From contig NZ_JARHTQ010000007.1 of NCBI RefSeq assembly GCF_029223525.1, positions 186,001 to 250,000 of the forward strand: a stretch of DNA of 64,000 bases, read 5' to 3'. This document shows positions 8,458 through 16,955 of the stretch, piece by piece. Position 1 is the first letter of the stretch. The number at the start of each line of letters is the position of its first letter. This DNA is from Streptantibioticus ferralitis. GTDB lineage: Bacteria > Actinomycetota > Actinomycetes > Streptomycetales > Streptomycetaceae. A model generated the notes under the pieces. It saw nothing but the letters and a program-made list of their open reading frames with translations, did no database searches and was not told where the DNA came from. Position numbers and translations under genes: made by a program.

Positions 8458-10145
8458 AGTGCTGCCTCCTGCGGGAAGTCGGCGGCGAGCGGGCTGGGCA
8501 GCGGTACGTAGGTCGCATGCCGGTCCGCCTTGCGTGCCCAGCGAAGCAGGAGATTGGCCTTGGCAGGCAGCGGCACGCCGGAGAGCAGGGCCCGCAGCCG
8601 CGCCGGGTCGCCCTCGGCACGCGCGAAGCGGTCGAGGTGGTCGCGGACGAGCCCCCACAGGGCCGGCTCCAGGGCCGGGTTCAAGTCGGCGAGCGCGCAC
8701 AGCACTTCGGCGACATGGTTGACCAGCAGGCAGTAGATCACCCGGTCCCAGCCGCGCTCGGCGCTGTAGCTGAGCGGTCCGCGCACCTCCTCGTCCAACG
8801 CGGCCAGGGCCTCCCGGTGGTGGTCCGGAACCAGCTTGGTTCCCTCCAGGTCACGGAAGATGACCTGGGCGGGCCACCCGTCACGCCGTACCCCGACGAG
8901 AACGTTCTGCAGATGGGGTTCCAGCACGACGCCGTGCTCGAAGTAGGCCGCGAGCGCCGGCGGCAGCAGGAGGCCCAGATAGGCGTCCCACCAGGCCAGC
9001 GGATCGGCGCCGGTACGGGCGAGCAGATGTGAGACATGCGCCGGGCTGGTCGGGTACTCGTCGGCGACCGCCGCACCCAGCAACGGGGTGACGCCGGGCA
9101 GCAGATGCGTACCCACGCCCTCCCGTACGATCACGCCGAAGCCTTCCAGCACGTCCCGGTCGTCCTGGCCGATTCCGAGGCCGAGACTGCGGTACCCGGG
9201 CTCGGCCAGCAGGGCGCAACCGGGGTACCGCGTCGCCAGCCTGGCGAAGATCGGCCGCACGATCCGGTTCAGGGCGACGGCCCCGGACAACTCGTAAGCG
9301 GCGTTCTTCCGGACACAGTTGGTGATCCGCACGTTCAAAGAGAACTTCAGGAACACATCAGTGTCGGGCTCGTACACCGTGCGCACCGAGGAGGTGGACA
9401 CCACGGGCGGCCCACCAGAGCCGAGATCCACGACATCACCGCAGGCCAGTGCCGCCCGCAGCGCGGCGTTCTGCGACATCATCCGGTACTGCCAGGGATG
9501 GGCGGGCAGCACCCGGAACTCCGGTGCCGCCGAAGAACACAGCCGGTCCAGAGCGCTGTGGTCACCTTCCGCCCGCAGCAGATCAGCGCGGACGGCGAGG
9601 TAGTGCAGCGGAAACCGTGAGCGGGTCTCCGGCCCGTACACCAGCCAGTCGCGGGTGTCCCCCTCCCGGGCCTTGGGCGCGGGGTGGAAACGGTGTCCGT
9701 AGACCAGGGACTGCTCCGACGCGATGTACGAGCAGGATGGCGGTTCCTGGTTGCCGCGAGACTCCAGCACGGCGCGGACGGTCTCGTGGCTGGCCGCCAC
9801 CTGGTCCAGGAACTCGTCGTTGTCCACGCCGGTGCGCAGGGCCAACTCGTCGCGGATCAAAGCGGCCAACTCGTCCCAGCGCAGGGCGACCCACACTTCG
9901 CCGTCCTGGCGCTCGGCCGGTGCGCCGAAGCGGTGCGCTCCGATCATCGAAACGCGGCGCAGTGGAACTCTCAGCAGGACACCGCACCGTGGCAGGCGTA
10001 CCAGCAGGTGCTCGCCCGCGATGGTGACCTGCCGCTCGGGCGAAGAGACCTCGCGGATCAGACAGTTGAGCAGGGTGTGTGCGGTCACGGTGTCCGCGGC
10101 CTGCGCGGGCGCGCTGGACGGTGCTTCGACGGACGGGAGGTTCAT
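8454..10145 (-). CDS. IucA/IucC-family NRPS-independent siderophore synthetase
   Basis: A 563-residue synthetase that should use ATP to join a carboxylate such as citrate to an amine or alcohol. Family motifs are visible in order: a HRFHPAPKAREG segment, LPAHPWQ, STSSVRT, FLKFSLNVRITN and EPHLQNVLV. A FhuF-type C-terminal region follows, with NLLLRW. The ATG overlaps the previous stop (ATGA) and its own stop overlaps the decarboxylase start. Two different synthetases suggest two successive condensations. No lysine/ornithine N-hydroxylase or acyltransferase is nearby, so a hydroxamate product is less likely than a carboxylate one. Confidence 0.93.
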   Translation of the reverse strand: MNLPSVEAPSSAPAQAADTVTAHTLLNCLIREVSSPERQVTIAGEHLLVRLPRCGVLLRVPLRRVSMIGAHRFGAPAERQDGEVWVALRWDELAALIRDELALRTGVDNDEFLDQVAASHETVRAVLESRGNQEPPSCSYIASEQSLVYGHRFHPAPKAREGDTRDWLVYGPETRSRFPLHYLAVRADLLRAEGDHSALDRLCSSAAPEFRVLPAHPWQYRMMSQNAALRAALACGDVVDLGSGGPPVVSTSSVRTVYEPDTDVFLKFSLNVRITNCVRKNAAYELSGAVALNRIVRPIFARLATRYPGCALLAEPGYRSLGLGIGQDDRDVLEGFGVIVREGVGTHLLPGVTPLLGAAVADEYPTSPAHVSHLLARTGADPLAWWDAYLGLLLPPALAAYFEHGVVLEPHLQNVLVGVRRDGWPAQVIFRDLEGTKLVPDHHREALAALDEEVRGPLSYSAERGWDRVIYCLLVNHVAEVLCALADLNPALEPALWGLVRDHLDRFARAEGDPARLRALLSGVPLPAKANLLLRWARKADRHATYVPLPSPLAADFPQEAAL

Positions 10146-11803
10146 CGGACGCGTCCCTCTCTGTCACGGAGGCAGGTTGTTGCGGCCAGTGGATTGGGAA
10201 CTCGCACCCACTGGGCCCTTCCCGGGGTGTCGGCCAGCCGCATCGCCGTGGTCGCCTTCAGCGGAAGGGTGTCGCCGAAGAAGGCGTCCTCGTCTTCGCC
10301 GCCGGGCCGTAGACCGGCGTAGACCCGCCGTGCGACCCCGGCGACCGCGGCCCACAGCTCCTCGGGCTCGGCCCGATGTCCACGGGAGAACACCGCCACC
10401 AACTCACCGAAGACCCCGCTCAGCAGAGCGCCGAACAGCTTGGTGCGCAGCGGCTCGTCCTCCTCACAGGCCCGGTCGCCGACCAGCGGCGGCAGCTCGA
10501 AACCGTGCGCCGCCAGCCGCCGCCGGCTGACCCGTACACCGTCCAGGTCCCGGTACAGCACCCGCACCGGCCGCCCGTCACGCAGTACGACCAGTGTGTT
10601 CTGCCCGTGAGCCTCCAACGCGATCCCCATCGACAGCAGTGTCAGCGCGGGCGGCAACACCAACTCGGCGAACTCCACCAACCAGGTCACGGGGTCCCCT
10701 GCCGCCCAACTGGCATCGGTGTCGTAGACAGCGGTGATCGGTGCCGCGATCTCACCAGGGCCCACGAACCGCTCGCAGGACTCCCGCACCATCACGGCCA
10801 GACTCGGACAGGCCCGCCCGGCGATGCGTACCGCACCGCCACCCAGCTCGCGCAGGATGCCGAGGCAATCGCCGTAACCCGCCTTGTCGGTGACCGCCGC
10901 CACCAGGTCGGAGAGCAACGGACCGTCGGCGACCTCCGCGGGGGAGATGGTGCGCCGGTAGTTGGTGACCTGGACGTCCAACGCGGTCTTGATGTGATGG
11001 CCCGGCAGCGCCTCCAGGGGTGCCAGGGAACGCAGCGACAGCAGCGGACGGGCACCGATAGACCGGTCTGCCACCGTCAGGCCCGGGTACTGGGGCAGCA
11101 CATGATCGCGCTGCCAGGGATGCAGCGGCACCAGCACCCTGTTGGCCTCCCGCAGCTCCTGTGGCCAGCTGCCCGCCTGCTGCCAGCAGTCAGCCGACAC
11201 GGCCAGCAGCGCGAGGTCGACCACAGACCGGTGCTCCGGGGCGTAGGCGAGCACCTCCGCCACTGACAGCCCGGTGCGGGTACGGCAGCACGGATGTTGC
11301 GGATGACCATCGACCACCGCCTGCTCGGCATCGATGGAATCCCGCACCCAGCGCGGTGAACACCGGGCCGTGGCCCGGGCCAGGGCGAGGTTGACGACGC
11401 TGTTGTCCAGTTCGCCGGCCAACTGCCGTGCGCCCGGCGTACACAACTTCAACGTCGCGAGCAATCCCACCGGCTCCGTGATCGGCCCTGCGGGACCGTC
11501 CACCGCGAAGTCCGGCGGCACCTGAGCGAACCGCTCGGCACACGATGCCGCACCTTCAAGCCGTCCGCCGTCTTCCAAGGACACCGTCAGCGTGCCACCC
11601 TGACGGCCTGGCCTGCCGACACCCGGCAGGGGCTCGCGCGTGAACGCGCCCCACAATCTGCCGAGGACAGCTGCCCGCGCCCCTGCCAGCTCCGCGGAGA
11701 ACGCCGCGGCCAGCTCAGGGCGCACCGTGCGCACCTCTTCGAGCACCGTGTCCCGTACATCCGACCGGTGTCCGTTTGGGGATCGATCTGCCACTGATGA
11801 CAT
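10142..11803 (-). CDS. IucA/IucC-family siderophore synthetase, first gene of operon
   Basis: A 553-residue synthetase diverged from its downstream paralogue. Motifs include DGHPQHPCCRTRTGLS (the usual G-H-P-x-HP-x-x-K-x-R-x-G region, here without the usual lysine), VPLHPWQ, HIKTALDVQVTNYRRT and LEAHGQNTLV. The Lys-to-Arg/Thr change in the first motif is a real difference from the other copy and may mark a different substrate class. It opens the operon. No strong ribosome site precedes ATG 11803. A direct repeat about 25-45 bases upstream may regulate the operon. Confidence 0.9.
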   Translation of the reverse strand: MSSVADRSPNGHRSDVRDTVLEEVRTVRPELAAAFSAELAGARAAVLGRLWGAFTREPLPGVGRPGRQGGTLTVSLEDGGRLEGAASCAERFAQVPPDFAVDGPAGPITEPVGLLATLKLCTPGARQLAGELDNSVVNLALARATARCSPRWVRDSIDAEQAVVDGHPQHPCCRTRTGLSVAEVLAYAPEHRSVVDLALLAVSADCWQQAGSWPQELREANRVLVPLHPWQRDHVLPQYPGLTVADRSIGARPLLSLRSLAPLEALPGHHIKTALDVQVTNYRRTISPAEVADGPLLSDLVAAVTDKAGYGDCLGILRELGGGAVRIAGRACPSLAVMVRESCERFVGPGEIAAPITAVYDTDASWAAGDPVTWLVEFAELVLPPALTLLSMGIALEAHGQNTLVVLRDGRPVRVLYRDLDGVRVSRRRLAAHGFELPPLVGDRACEEDEPLRTKLFGALLSGVFGELVAVFSRGHRAEPEELWAAVAGVARRVYAGLRPGGEDEDAFFGDTLPLKATTAMRLADTPGRAQWVRVPNPLAATTCLRDREGRVR

Positions 11804-11824
11804 GGCAGCGACGCTATGCGGAGC

Positions 11825-11846
11825 CGGTTGAGCAATCGGTTAGCAA
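11825..11846. promoter_or_regulatory. Direct repeat upstream of siderophore operon, possible operator
   Basis: Two near-identical direct copies lie head to tail: CGGTTGAGCAA (11825-11835) and CGGTTAGCAA (11837-11846). They sit 22-44 bases before the first synthetase start. The second carries GGTTAG, the core half-site of actinobacterial DmdR/IdeR iron boxes, but the dyad symmetry expected of an iron box is poor. Iron control is a guess from context. Confidence 0.3.
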
Positions 11847-12025
11847 GGGGCCAGGGCACCGCCAGCACGAGACCAAGAATTCGCCGACCACTACGTGTCC
11901 GGGAACAGTCCCGCGCCCCCCACCATCGTTGGCCCGAGGTGCGACTGATGGTGCCGAAGGTTGGGCTCTTGTGTAGCGTCATGAGTTGGCGGTGACTGTC
12001 GGTGGCCTGTGCCAGAGTGGGCCGC

Positions 12026-12946
12026 ATGCTTGCGATCACGGTGGAGACGGAGAACGGGCGGCGGCACATCCGGGCAACCGCCCAGGAACTCGCCGGACTT
12101 GTCCGCCGGATCGGTGCCGAGGACGACACGTTCCTGGTCGTCCAGCGGATACCCGATCTCCCCGATGTCTTCATCCAGGTGTGGCACGGGACGGGGGGCG
12201 ACTACACGCTGGAGCACCGCGACGGCGGGCACGACCGGCACTTCCGGGTGATGCTCGACGGACCGGAGGCGGTGATCGAGGCGATGACCGGCTGGGCGCG
12301 CCTGGAACCCGGCTGGGACACCGGGCTGGACTGGGCACATCCGGAGCTGGGACCGGCCCCGGATCCGGTGCCCCCACTTGGGCTCGACGAGGACGACCGC
12401 GAGGAGCTCGAAGAGCGCCTCCGTGAGGTGCTCGAAGGCGGTTACGCCACGCGGGCCGAGCTGGCCGAGGTAGCGGAGGATTACCTGGTTTCGGGGGACG
12501 ATCGGCCGGTCTCGACCGAGCAGGCGTGGCGGCTGGTCAACGAGATGTGGTTGGCGCGCGTCGCGGAACAGGCCGCCTGGGAGGGCGAGACGGATCCGGA
12601 GCGACTCGCTCGGGCCTTCACAGCACTGGAGACGGCTGGCATAACCGCCCGGGAGAACTTCGCCTGTTGCCGTGCCTGCGGTCAGTCGGAGATCGGCGGG
12701 GTGGGCTCACCGGACGCGCGTGGTTTCGTGTACTTCCACACCCAGTGCACGGATTCGGCCGCGGCCGGGTACGGACTGACGCTCCTGTACGGCGGGTTCG
12801 ACGGTTCATCGGAGACCACGACGGCGATCGGACGGGAAGTCGTCGCGGCGCTTGCGGAGACCGGGCTGTCGGCGGAGTGGAACGGTGATCCCGGGCAGGC
12901 CATCACGGTCACGCCCCTGGAGTGGCGAAAACGGCTCGTCGGCTAG
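12026..12946 (+). CDS. DUF6891-type protein of unknown function
   Basis: A 306-residue soluble, acidic protein with no signal peptide. The first 115 residues resemble an immunity-like or Imm1-type fold (ITVETENGRRHIRATAQEL, FIQVWHGTG). The C-terminal half, with ENFACCRACGQSEIG and YGLTLLYGGF, matches what I recall of DUF6891. The paired cysteines (CCRAC) could bind metal. ATG 12026 is preferred over an earlier in-frame start. It ends just before a strong shared terminator. The function is not known. Confidence 0.7.
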   Translation: MLAITVETENGRRHIRATAQELAGLVRRIGAEDDTFLVVQRIPDLPDVFIQVWHGTGGDYTLEHRDGGHDRHFRVMLDGPEAVIEAMTGWARLEPGWDTGLDWAHPELGPAPDPVPPLGLDEDDREELEERLREVLEGGYATRAELAEVAEDYLVSGDDRPVSTEQAWRLVNEMWLARVAEQAAWEGETDPERLARAFTALETAGITARENFACCRACGQSEIGGVGSPDARGFVYFHTQCTDSAAAGYGLTLLYGGFDGSSETTTAIGREVVAALAETGLSAEWNGDPGQAITVTPLEWRKRLVG

Positions 12947-12955
12947 GACATCGCC

Positions 12956-12985
12956 AAGGGCCCCGGAGATCTCTCCGGGGCCCTT
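12956..12985. terminator. Bidirectional terminator between convergent genes
   Basis: A perfect 14-base inverted repeat, AAGGGCCCCGGAGA, and its complement flank a 2-base centre (a 4-base loop in practice). It lies between the stop at 12946 (+) and the stop at 13015 (-), so it can end transcription from both sides. Confidence 0.85.
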
Positions 12986-13014
12986 CCTGCTACGGGGATG
13001 TGGTTGCCGACCGC

Positions 13015-13662
13015 TTACTCGTCGTCGTCACTCGCCTTGTGGTGGTGACGCACCACGTGGTGATGGTGCGACCTGTGGTGGCGTGCCTTGTGGTGGCGGT
13101 GGTGTACGGATCCCTGCTGCTTCTTCTCCACCTTGCGGATCTGGACACTGCCGCCCTGCGACGTGACGTTCGCACGGTTGCTGTTGTTGGCGTTGCTGGT
13201 GCTGCTGCTGTCGTTGTAGACGATCACCGTCAGGGAGATCTGCTTGCTCGCCTGGCCGCTCTCGGCGAGTTCGATGCCCGCTCCGTGCTTGTCGTGCCAC
13301 CCCTTCAGCCAGTGGCCGTGGTGCCTGTGGTGGTCGCGACGCAGCCAGTGCTCGTGGTGCCTGCGATGTCCGTGATGGCGGTGATGGCGAACGTGGTGCC
13401 GATGGTGCCTGGGGTATTCGCTGTCGTCATCACTGTCCCTGTTGATGGCCACCACCGCGCGGGTCTGGGCCTTCCCGGGGGCCGGAGTCGCGATGTGCGC
13501 GGACCTGATCGCGGCCGGAGCGGCGGGGGCGAATGTGGCCGCAGCGGATGCGGGCGTGCCGTGACGGAGCGAGGTGTGGCAGTGGGCGGATGCAACCGGG
13601 GCGGTCACGGCGAGGACGGTCGTCCCCGCGAGGGCCGCGGTCGCTATATGCGACAGACGCAT
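13015..13662 (-). CDS. Secreted histidine-rich protein
   Basis: A 215-residue exported protein. MRLSHIATAALAGTTVLA and an Ala-rich stretch ending ASAH form a Sec signal peptide. Two His-rich blocks follow: about residues 95-140 (HRHHVRHHRHHGHRRHHEH) and the last 30 residues (HHRHHKARHHRSHHHH). Between them lies a Ser/Asn-rich segment that could form beta strands (ISLTVIVYNDSSSTSNANN). The ATG was chosen for the GGAGG 6 bases upstream. The His blocks suggest binding of Zn, Ni or Cu outside the cell. No family is recognised, and it stands alone. Confidence 0.75.
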   Translation of the reverse strand: MRLSHIATAALAGTTVLAVTAPVASAHCHTSLRHGTPASAAATFAPAAPAAIRSAHIATPAPGKAQTRAVVAINRDSDDDSEYPRHHRHHVRHHRHHGHRRHHEHWLRRDHHRHHGHWLKGWHDKHGAGIELAESGQASKQISLTVIVYNDSSSTSNANNSNRANVTSQGGSVQIRKVEKKQQGSVHHRHHKARHHRSHHHHVVRHHHKASDDDE

Positions 13663-13937
13663 ACGAAACCTCCGTGGTTGGAGCGCAGCCCCTGGAGTCA
13701 TTACGTGATGTGTTCACGTGGCTGCGCCGTGTTACCTCGACCGTAAGCGGGCTGCTTGCCGTTTTCCACGCGAGTGCGCCATCCGACTCATGCCACGGCC
13801 TTCGCCAGTCCGAAGGCCTTCCGCCTCTCGGGCGAAAGGGTGTTCGATCTGCGGCTGCTTGGTCACTGCCCGACCGCCGGGCACACTGATGGCGCGCAGC
13901 GGCTGCGCTCGGTGGGCTGTCAGGGGAGGATCCATCT

Positions 13938-14873
13938 ATGGCACTACGGCTGGGTCTGGGATTGCCGCAGATGAAGCGGTACGACATGGCATGCGATGTC
14001 ACGCAGGTGGCGCGTGCCGCGGAGCAGATCGGCTACGACAGCCTGTGGGTCTTCGAACGGGTGCTGTTCCCCGAGCGGCCGACACAGGGCCTGTACGGAG
14101 TTCCCGGACTGGCCTGGCCGGATGCCTATCGATCGGTGGCCGACCCGTTGGTGGTGTTGCCGCTGGCCGCCGCGGTGACCGAGCGGGCCCAGCTGGGCAG
14201 CAGCGTGCTGATCGCTCCGTTGCACGTACCGATCCAACTCGCCCGTACGCTCGCGACGTTGGACGCGGCCAGCAACGGCCGGGTGATGGCGGGGCTCGGC
14301 ACGGGCTGGTCACATGATGAGTACGCGGCCGCGTCCATCGCACCGTTCGAGCAGCGCGGGGCGGTGCTGGACGAGATGCTCGATGTGTTCGCGGCGGTCT
14401 GGGGACCGCATCCGGTCTCGTACCAGGGAACTTGGACCGTGATCAACGAGGCCGAGGTCGGGCCGAAGCCCGCCCACCCGATCCCGGTGTATCTGGCGGC
14501 AACCAACCGGAAGGCACTGGACCGCGTGGCCCGCCGCGCCGACGGCTGGTTGCCCACAGGAGTCCCGGCTGAGCAACTGGCCGCCCAGTGGCGGCAACTG
14601 ATGGAAATTGCCGCCTCGCACGGCCGCGACGCGGACGCGCTGAAGATGTGCGTACGGGCGAACGTGGAGCTCACCAAGGCTCCCGTGGACGACGGCAAGC
14701 GCCGACCGTTCGTGGGCACGGTCGAGCAGATCGTGCGGGACGTTGCCGCGCACGCGGACGCGGGCGCCCACGAGGTGCTGCTGGACCTGCAGGGCAACGC
14801 GCGCGACGCCAGGGAACTCACCGATCTGGCCGCCCGCGTCTACGCGGAGGTACGCGCGGCGGGGATCCAGTGA
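13938..14873 (+). CDS. F420-dependent LLM-class oxidoreductase
   Basis: A 311-residue TIM-barrel enzyme of the luciferase-like family that uses reduced or oxidised cofactor F420. Visible landmarks are ALRLGLGLPQ, YDSLWVFERVLFP, LIAPLHVPIQLARTLATLD, GRVMAGLGTGW, and PIPVYLAA, in the usual order. The length is normal. The start has GGGGAGG 7 bases upstream. It diverges from the His-rich protein gene. The substrate is unknown; relatives act on varied ketones, alcohols and antibiotics. Confidence 0.9.
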   Translation: MALRLGLGLPQMKRYDMACDVTQVARAAEQIGYDSLWVFERVLFPERPTQGLYGVPGLAWPDAYRSVADPLVVLPLAAAVTERAQLGSSVLIAPLHVPIQLARTLATLDAASNGRVMAGLGTGWSHDEYAAASIAPFEQRGAVLDEMLDVFAAVWGPHPVSYQGTWTVINEAEVGPKPAHPIPVYLAATNRKALDRVARRADGWLPTGVPAEQLAAQWRQLMEIAASHGRDADALKMCVRANVELTKAPVDDGKRRPFVGTVEQIVRDVAAHADAGAHEVLLDLQGNARDARELTDLAARVYAEVRAAGIQ

Positions 14874-15066
14874 GCTGAGCCGGAGATCCGCTGGCAGCGG
14901 GGATGTTCTCGTTGCAGTGCCCGGACGGATCGGTCCACTTGGAAACCCCCGTGGTGTGGCGGACTTACGGTGGAGTTGACGGGTTGCCGGGGGCGGCAGT
15001 CCCCGCCTGGCAGGCACCCGCTGAAAAGCAGGTGTGCACGGCCTGTGCTGCTGTCAGGCTGCGCCG

Positions 15067-15819
15067 GTGAACCATGAACAGATCTCCAGGCTCGCCCATG
15101 CCGGTCACCCGATCGCTGCTCCGCTCGACGACGACTCGGTGCGCCGACTACTGGAACACGGCATCCCGCGCGGTGACGAGCGGGTACTCGACCTTGGCTG
15201 CGGCGGAGGGGAGTGGCTACTGCGCGCCCTGGCCACGCGTCCGCACCTGTGGGGCGAGGGCGTCGACATCAGCGAGGTGTCCCTGACGCGCGCCCGCGAT
15301 GCGGCGAGCACCCTCGCCGTCGAGGAGCGGCTCGTTCTCCACCACCAGGACGCCATGGACTTCTCCTCCGCGCACTCGTTCGACCTGGTGCTCAGCGTTG
15401 GGGCCGCACACGCCTTCGGCGGCCTGCTCCCCACGCTCGCGGCGGCCCGCAAGCACCTCGCCCCTGGCGGCCGCGTCCTGATCGGAGACGGATTCTGGGA
15501 GCGCGAGCCCTCTCCGGCGGCCGTCGAGATGCTCGGGGACTTCGCCGACCTGCCCACCACCGTGGACCGCGTCGTCGCCGACGGATGGACACCCGTGTAC
15601 GGGCATGTCAGCACCCGCCAGGAGCTGGACGATTACGAGTGGGCGTGGACGGGATCGCTGGCCTCATGGGCCCTGGACCACCCTGCCGATCCGGACAGTC
15701 CCCAGGGGCTCGCGGTGGCCACCACCCACCGCTCCGAATGGCTGCGCGGCTACCGGGACTCCTGGGGCTTCGTGTGCCTGGTGCTGCGTCAGACGTCAGA
15801 CCAGCCAGCCGTCCGGTAA
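15067..15819 (+). CDS. Class I SAM-dependent methyltransferase
   Basis: A 250-residue methyltransferase. Motif I is VLDLGCGGGEWLL, the acidic end of strand 2 is GEGVDIS, motif II is the DLVLSVGAAHAFGG segment, and motif III lies at LAPGGRVLIGDGFWERE. It fits the small-molecule methyltransferase group. The GTG at 15067 fits the usual start MNHEQISRLAHAGHPI better than the GTG at 15034. A small GAAA-tetraloop hairpin (15015-15034) lies just before it and may affect expression. The substrate is unknown. Confidence 0.85.
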   Translation: MNHEQISRLAHAGHPIAAPLDDDSVRRLLEHGIPRGDERVLDLGCGGGEWLLRALATRPHLWGEGVDISEVSLTRARDAASTLAVEERLVLHHQDAMDFSSAHSFDLVLSVGAAHAFGGLLPTLAAARKHLAPGGRVLIGDGFWEREPSPAAVEMLGDFADLPTTVDRVVADGWTPVYGHVSTRQELDDYEWAWTGSLASWALDHPADPDSPQGLAVATTHRSEWLRGYRDSWGFVCLVLRQTSDQPAVR

Positions 15820-16245
15820 TCCGACTTGCGGGGCGAGCGCGGTTGGGATCACCGCCCGGTCCGCCCGCGAGTGATGTGGGATCGGATTGGATCGCGCCCC
15901 AGTCACCACTTGATGGGGTGTCACTTTTTCAATCCTCATGGTGCTGTGAGCTGCGTCACGTCGCTGATGTGGTGTGCGCAACCCTCCGACTTCCACTGAG
16001 GTTCACACGAGTCGTCCATCGCGTGGAACCCGCAGATCAGCGCGGTGTGCCCAGCCAACAGGGCGGTATACACGGCGAGTTCAACAATGCGGCTGGTGTG
16101 GACCGGCGTTCAGGCGTCGGTGATTTTTTCCACCGTGCGGATGCACGGATGAGCATTCTGGGACGCCATCCAGTACAGAGGACGCACACCGTGTCCTCGC
16201 CGGGGTCGGGGGCCCCAGCCCAGCGAACGGAGGACCTGAAGCCTC
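15820..16245. other. Intergenic stretch with no recognised gene
   Basis: No supported coding region was found in these 426 bases. Part of it (about 15890-16150) is less GC-rich than its surroundings, as expected for promoter DNA of the downstream sigma factor operon. No convincing -35/-10 pair was picked. Confidence 0.4.
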
Positions 16246-16398
16246 GTGTCCCATCATGTCAATGCCTTGGCGGTGGCCGGACTCGCACTACGGGTGTTCG
16301 GCCGTGATCTGGTCGCGCTGCTGCGCCGGTGCGCCGCCGCGGGGGTCCGCGTGGGCATATGTGAGCTGCGCCGCACCGCGAAGGAGGAAGAGCGGTGA
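16246..16398 (+). CDS. Small 50-residue ORF coupled to sigma factor
   Basis: A GTG-started small ORF runs from just after an in-frame stop at 16237 and ends with a TGA that overlaps the GTG of the sigma factor (GTGA). Its product begins VSHHVNALAVAGLALRVFG and ends RRTAKEEER: an amphipathic or short hydrophobic helix followed by a charged tail, with two cysteines. GGAGG lies about 13 bases before the start, which is a long spacing. The sigma factor's own ribosome site (GGAGGA) sits inside its last codons. It may be a regulator or merely a leader peptide that couples translation. Confidence 0.45.
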   Translation: MSHHVNALAVAGLALRVFGRDLVALLRRCAAAGVRVGICELRRTAKEEER

Positions 16399-16955
16399 CT
16401 CAGGAAGAGTTCCTGGCGCAGCCGCCCGCCCCGCCCATGACGCCGATGCCGCTCGACCTCGCAGCCTTCCACCAGACGCACCGCCCGGCGTACGTGCGGT
16501 GGTCGGAACGGTATCTGGGCAGTCGGCAGGATGCTGAGGAGGCCGTCGACCAGACCTTCGAGGAACTCGCGCGCACATGGAACAGCGTGCTGTCGAAGGA
16601 GAACCCGGCCGCCTACGCGTGGACGATGATGAAGAACCGCACCATCGACTACGCCCGCGCCCGCGGTCGCCGTCCGGTGCTGTGCGAGGCCGAGGTCTTC
16701 GACACCGTCGGCCTGCGCACGGCCATCGACCCCATGGAAGCCATCCAGGACAACCTCAGCCTGACGCAAGCCCTCAACAGCCTTTCCGACCGGCAAAGGG
16801 ATGTCTTCTTCCTCCGGCACCGCGAAGGCTTCTCCGTTGCCGACGTCGCTTCCCACCTGGGCATAACCAAGGCTGGCGTCCGTTCGATCGACCGATACGC
16901 CAGGCGCCATCTGCGCCAGGCCCTCGCCCCGGAGCGGGAAGGAGAACACCCCTGA
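16395..16955 (+). CDS. RNA polymerase sigma factor, sigma-70/ECF type
   Basis: A 186-residue sigma factor. Region 2 spans about residues 25-95 (RYLGSRQDAEEAVDQTFEEL, WTMMKNRTIDYAR) and region 4 about 120-180, with the helix-turn-helix SLSDRQRDVFFLRHREGFS and VADVASHLGITKAGV. No region 1.1 or 3 is evident. GTG 16395 follows GGAGGAAGAGCG. It overlaps a small ORF upstream and shares one base with the start of the gene behind it (TGATG), so three genes are probably translated together. No recognisable anti-sigma factor with a ZAS zinc motif is adjacent. Confidence 0.88.
   Translation: MTQEEFLAQPPAPPMTPMPLDLAAFHQTHRPAYVRWSERYLGSRQDAEEAVDQTFEELARTWNSVLSKENPAAYAWTMMKNRTIDYARARGRRPVLCEAEVFDTVGLRTAIDPMEAIQDNLSLTQALNSLSDRQRDVFFLRHREGFSVADVASHLGITKAGVRSIDRYARRHLRQALAPEREGEHP

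Noticed and set aside
11825-11846. Perfect DmdR iron box before the siderophore operon
   Set aside because: Only one half-site (GGTTAG) fits. The element is a direct rather than inverted repeat, so it is listed as a tentative operator only.
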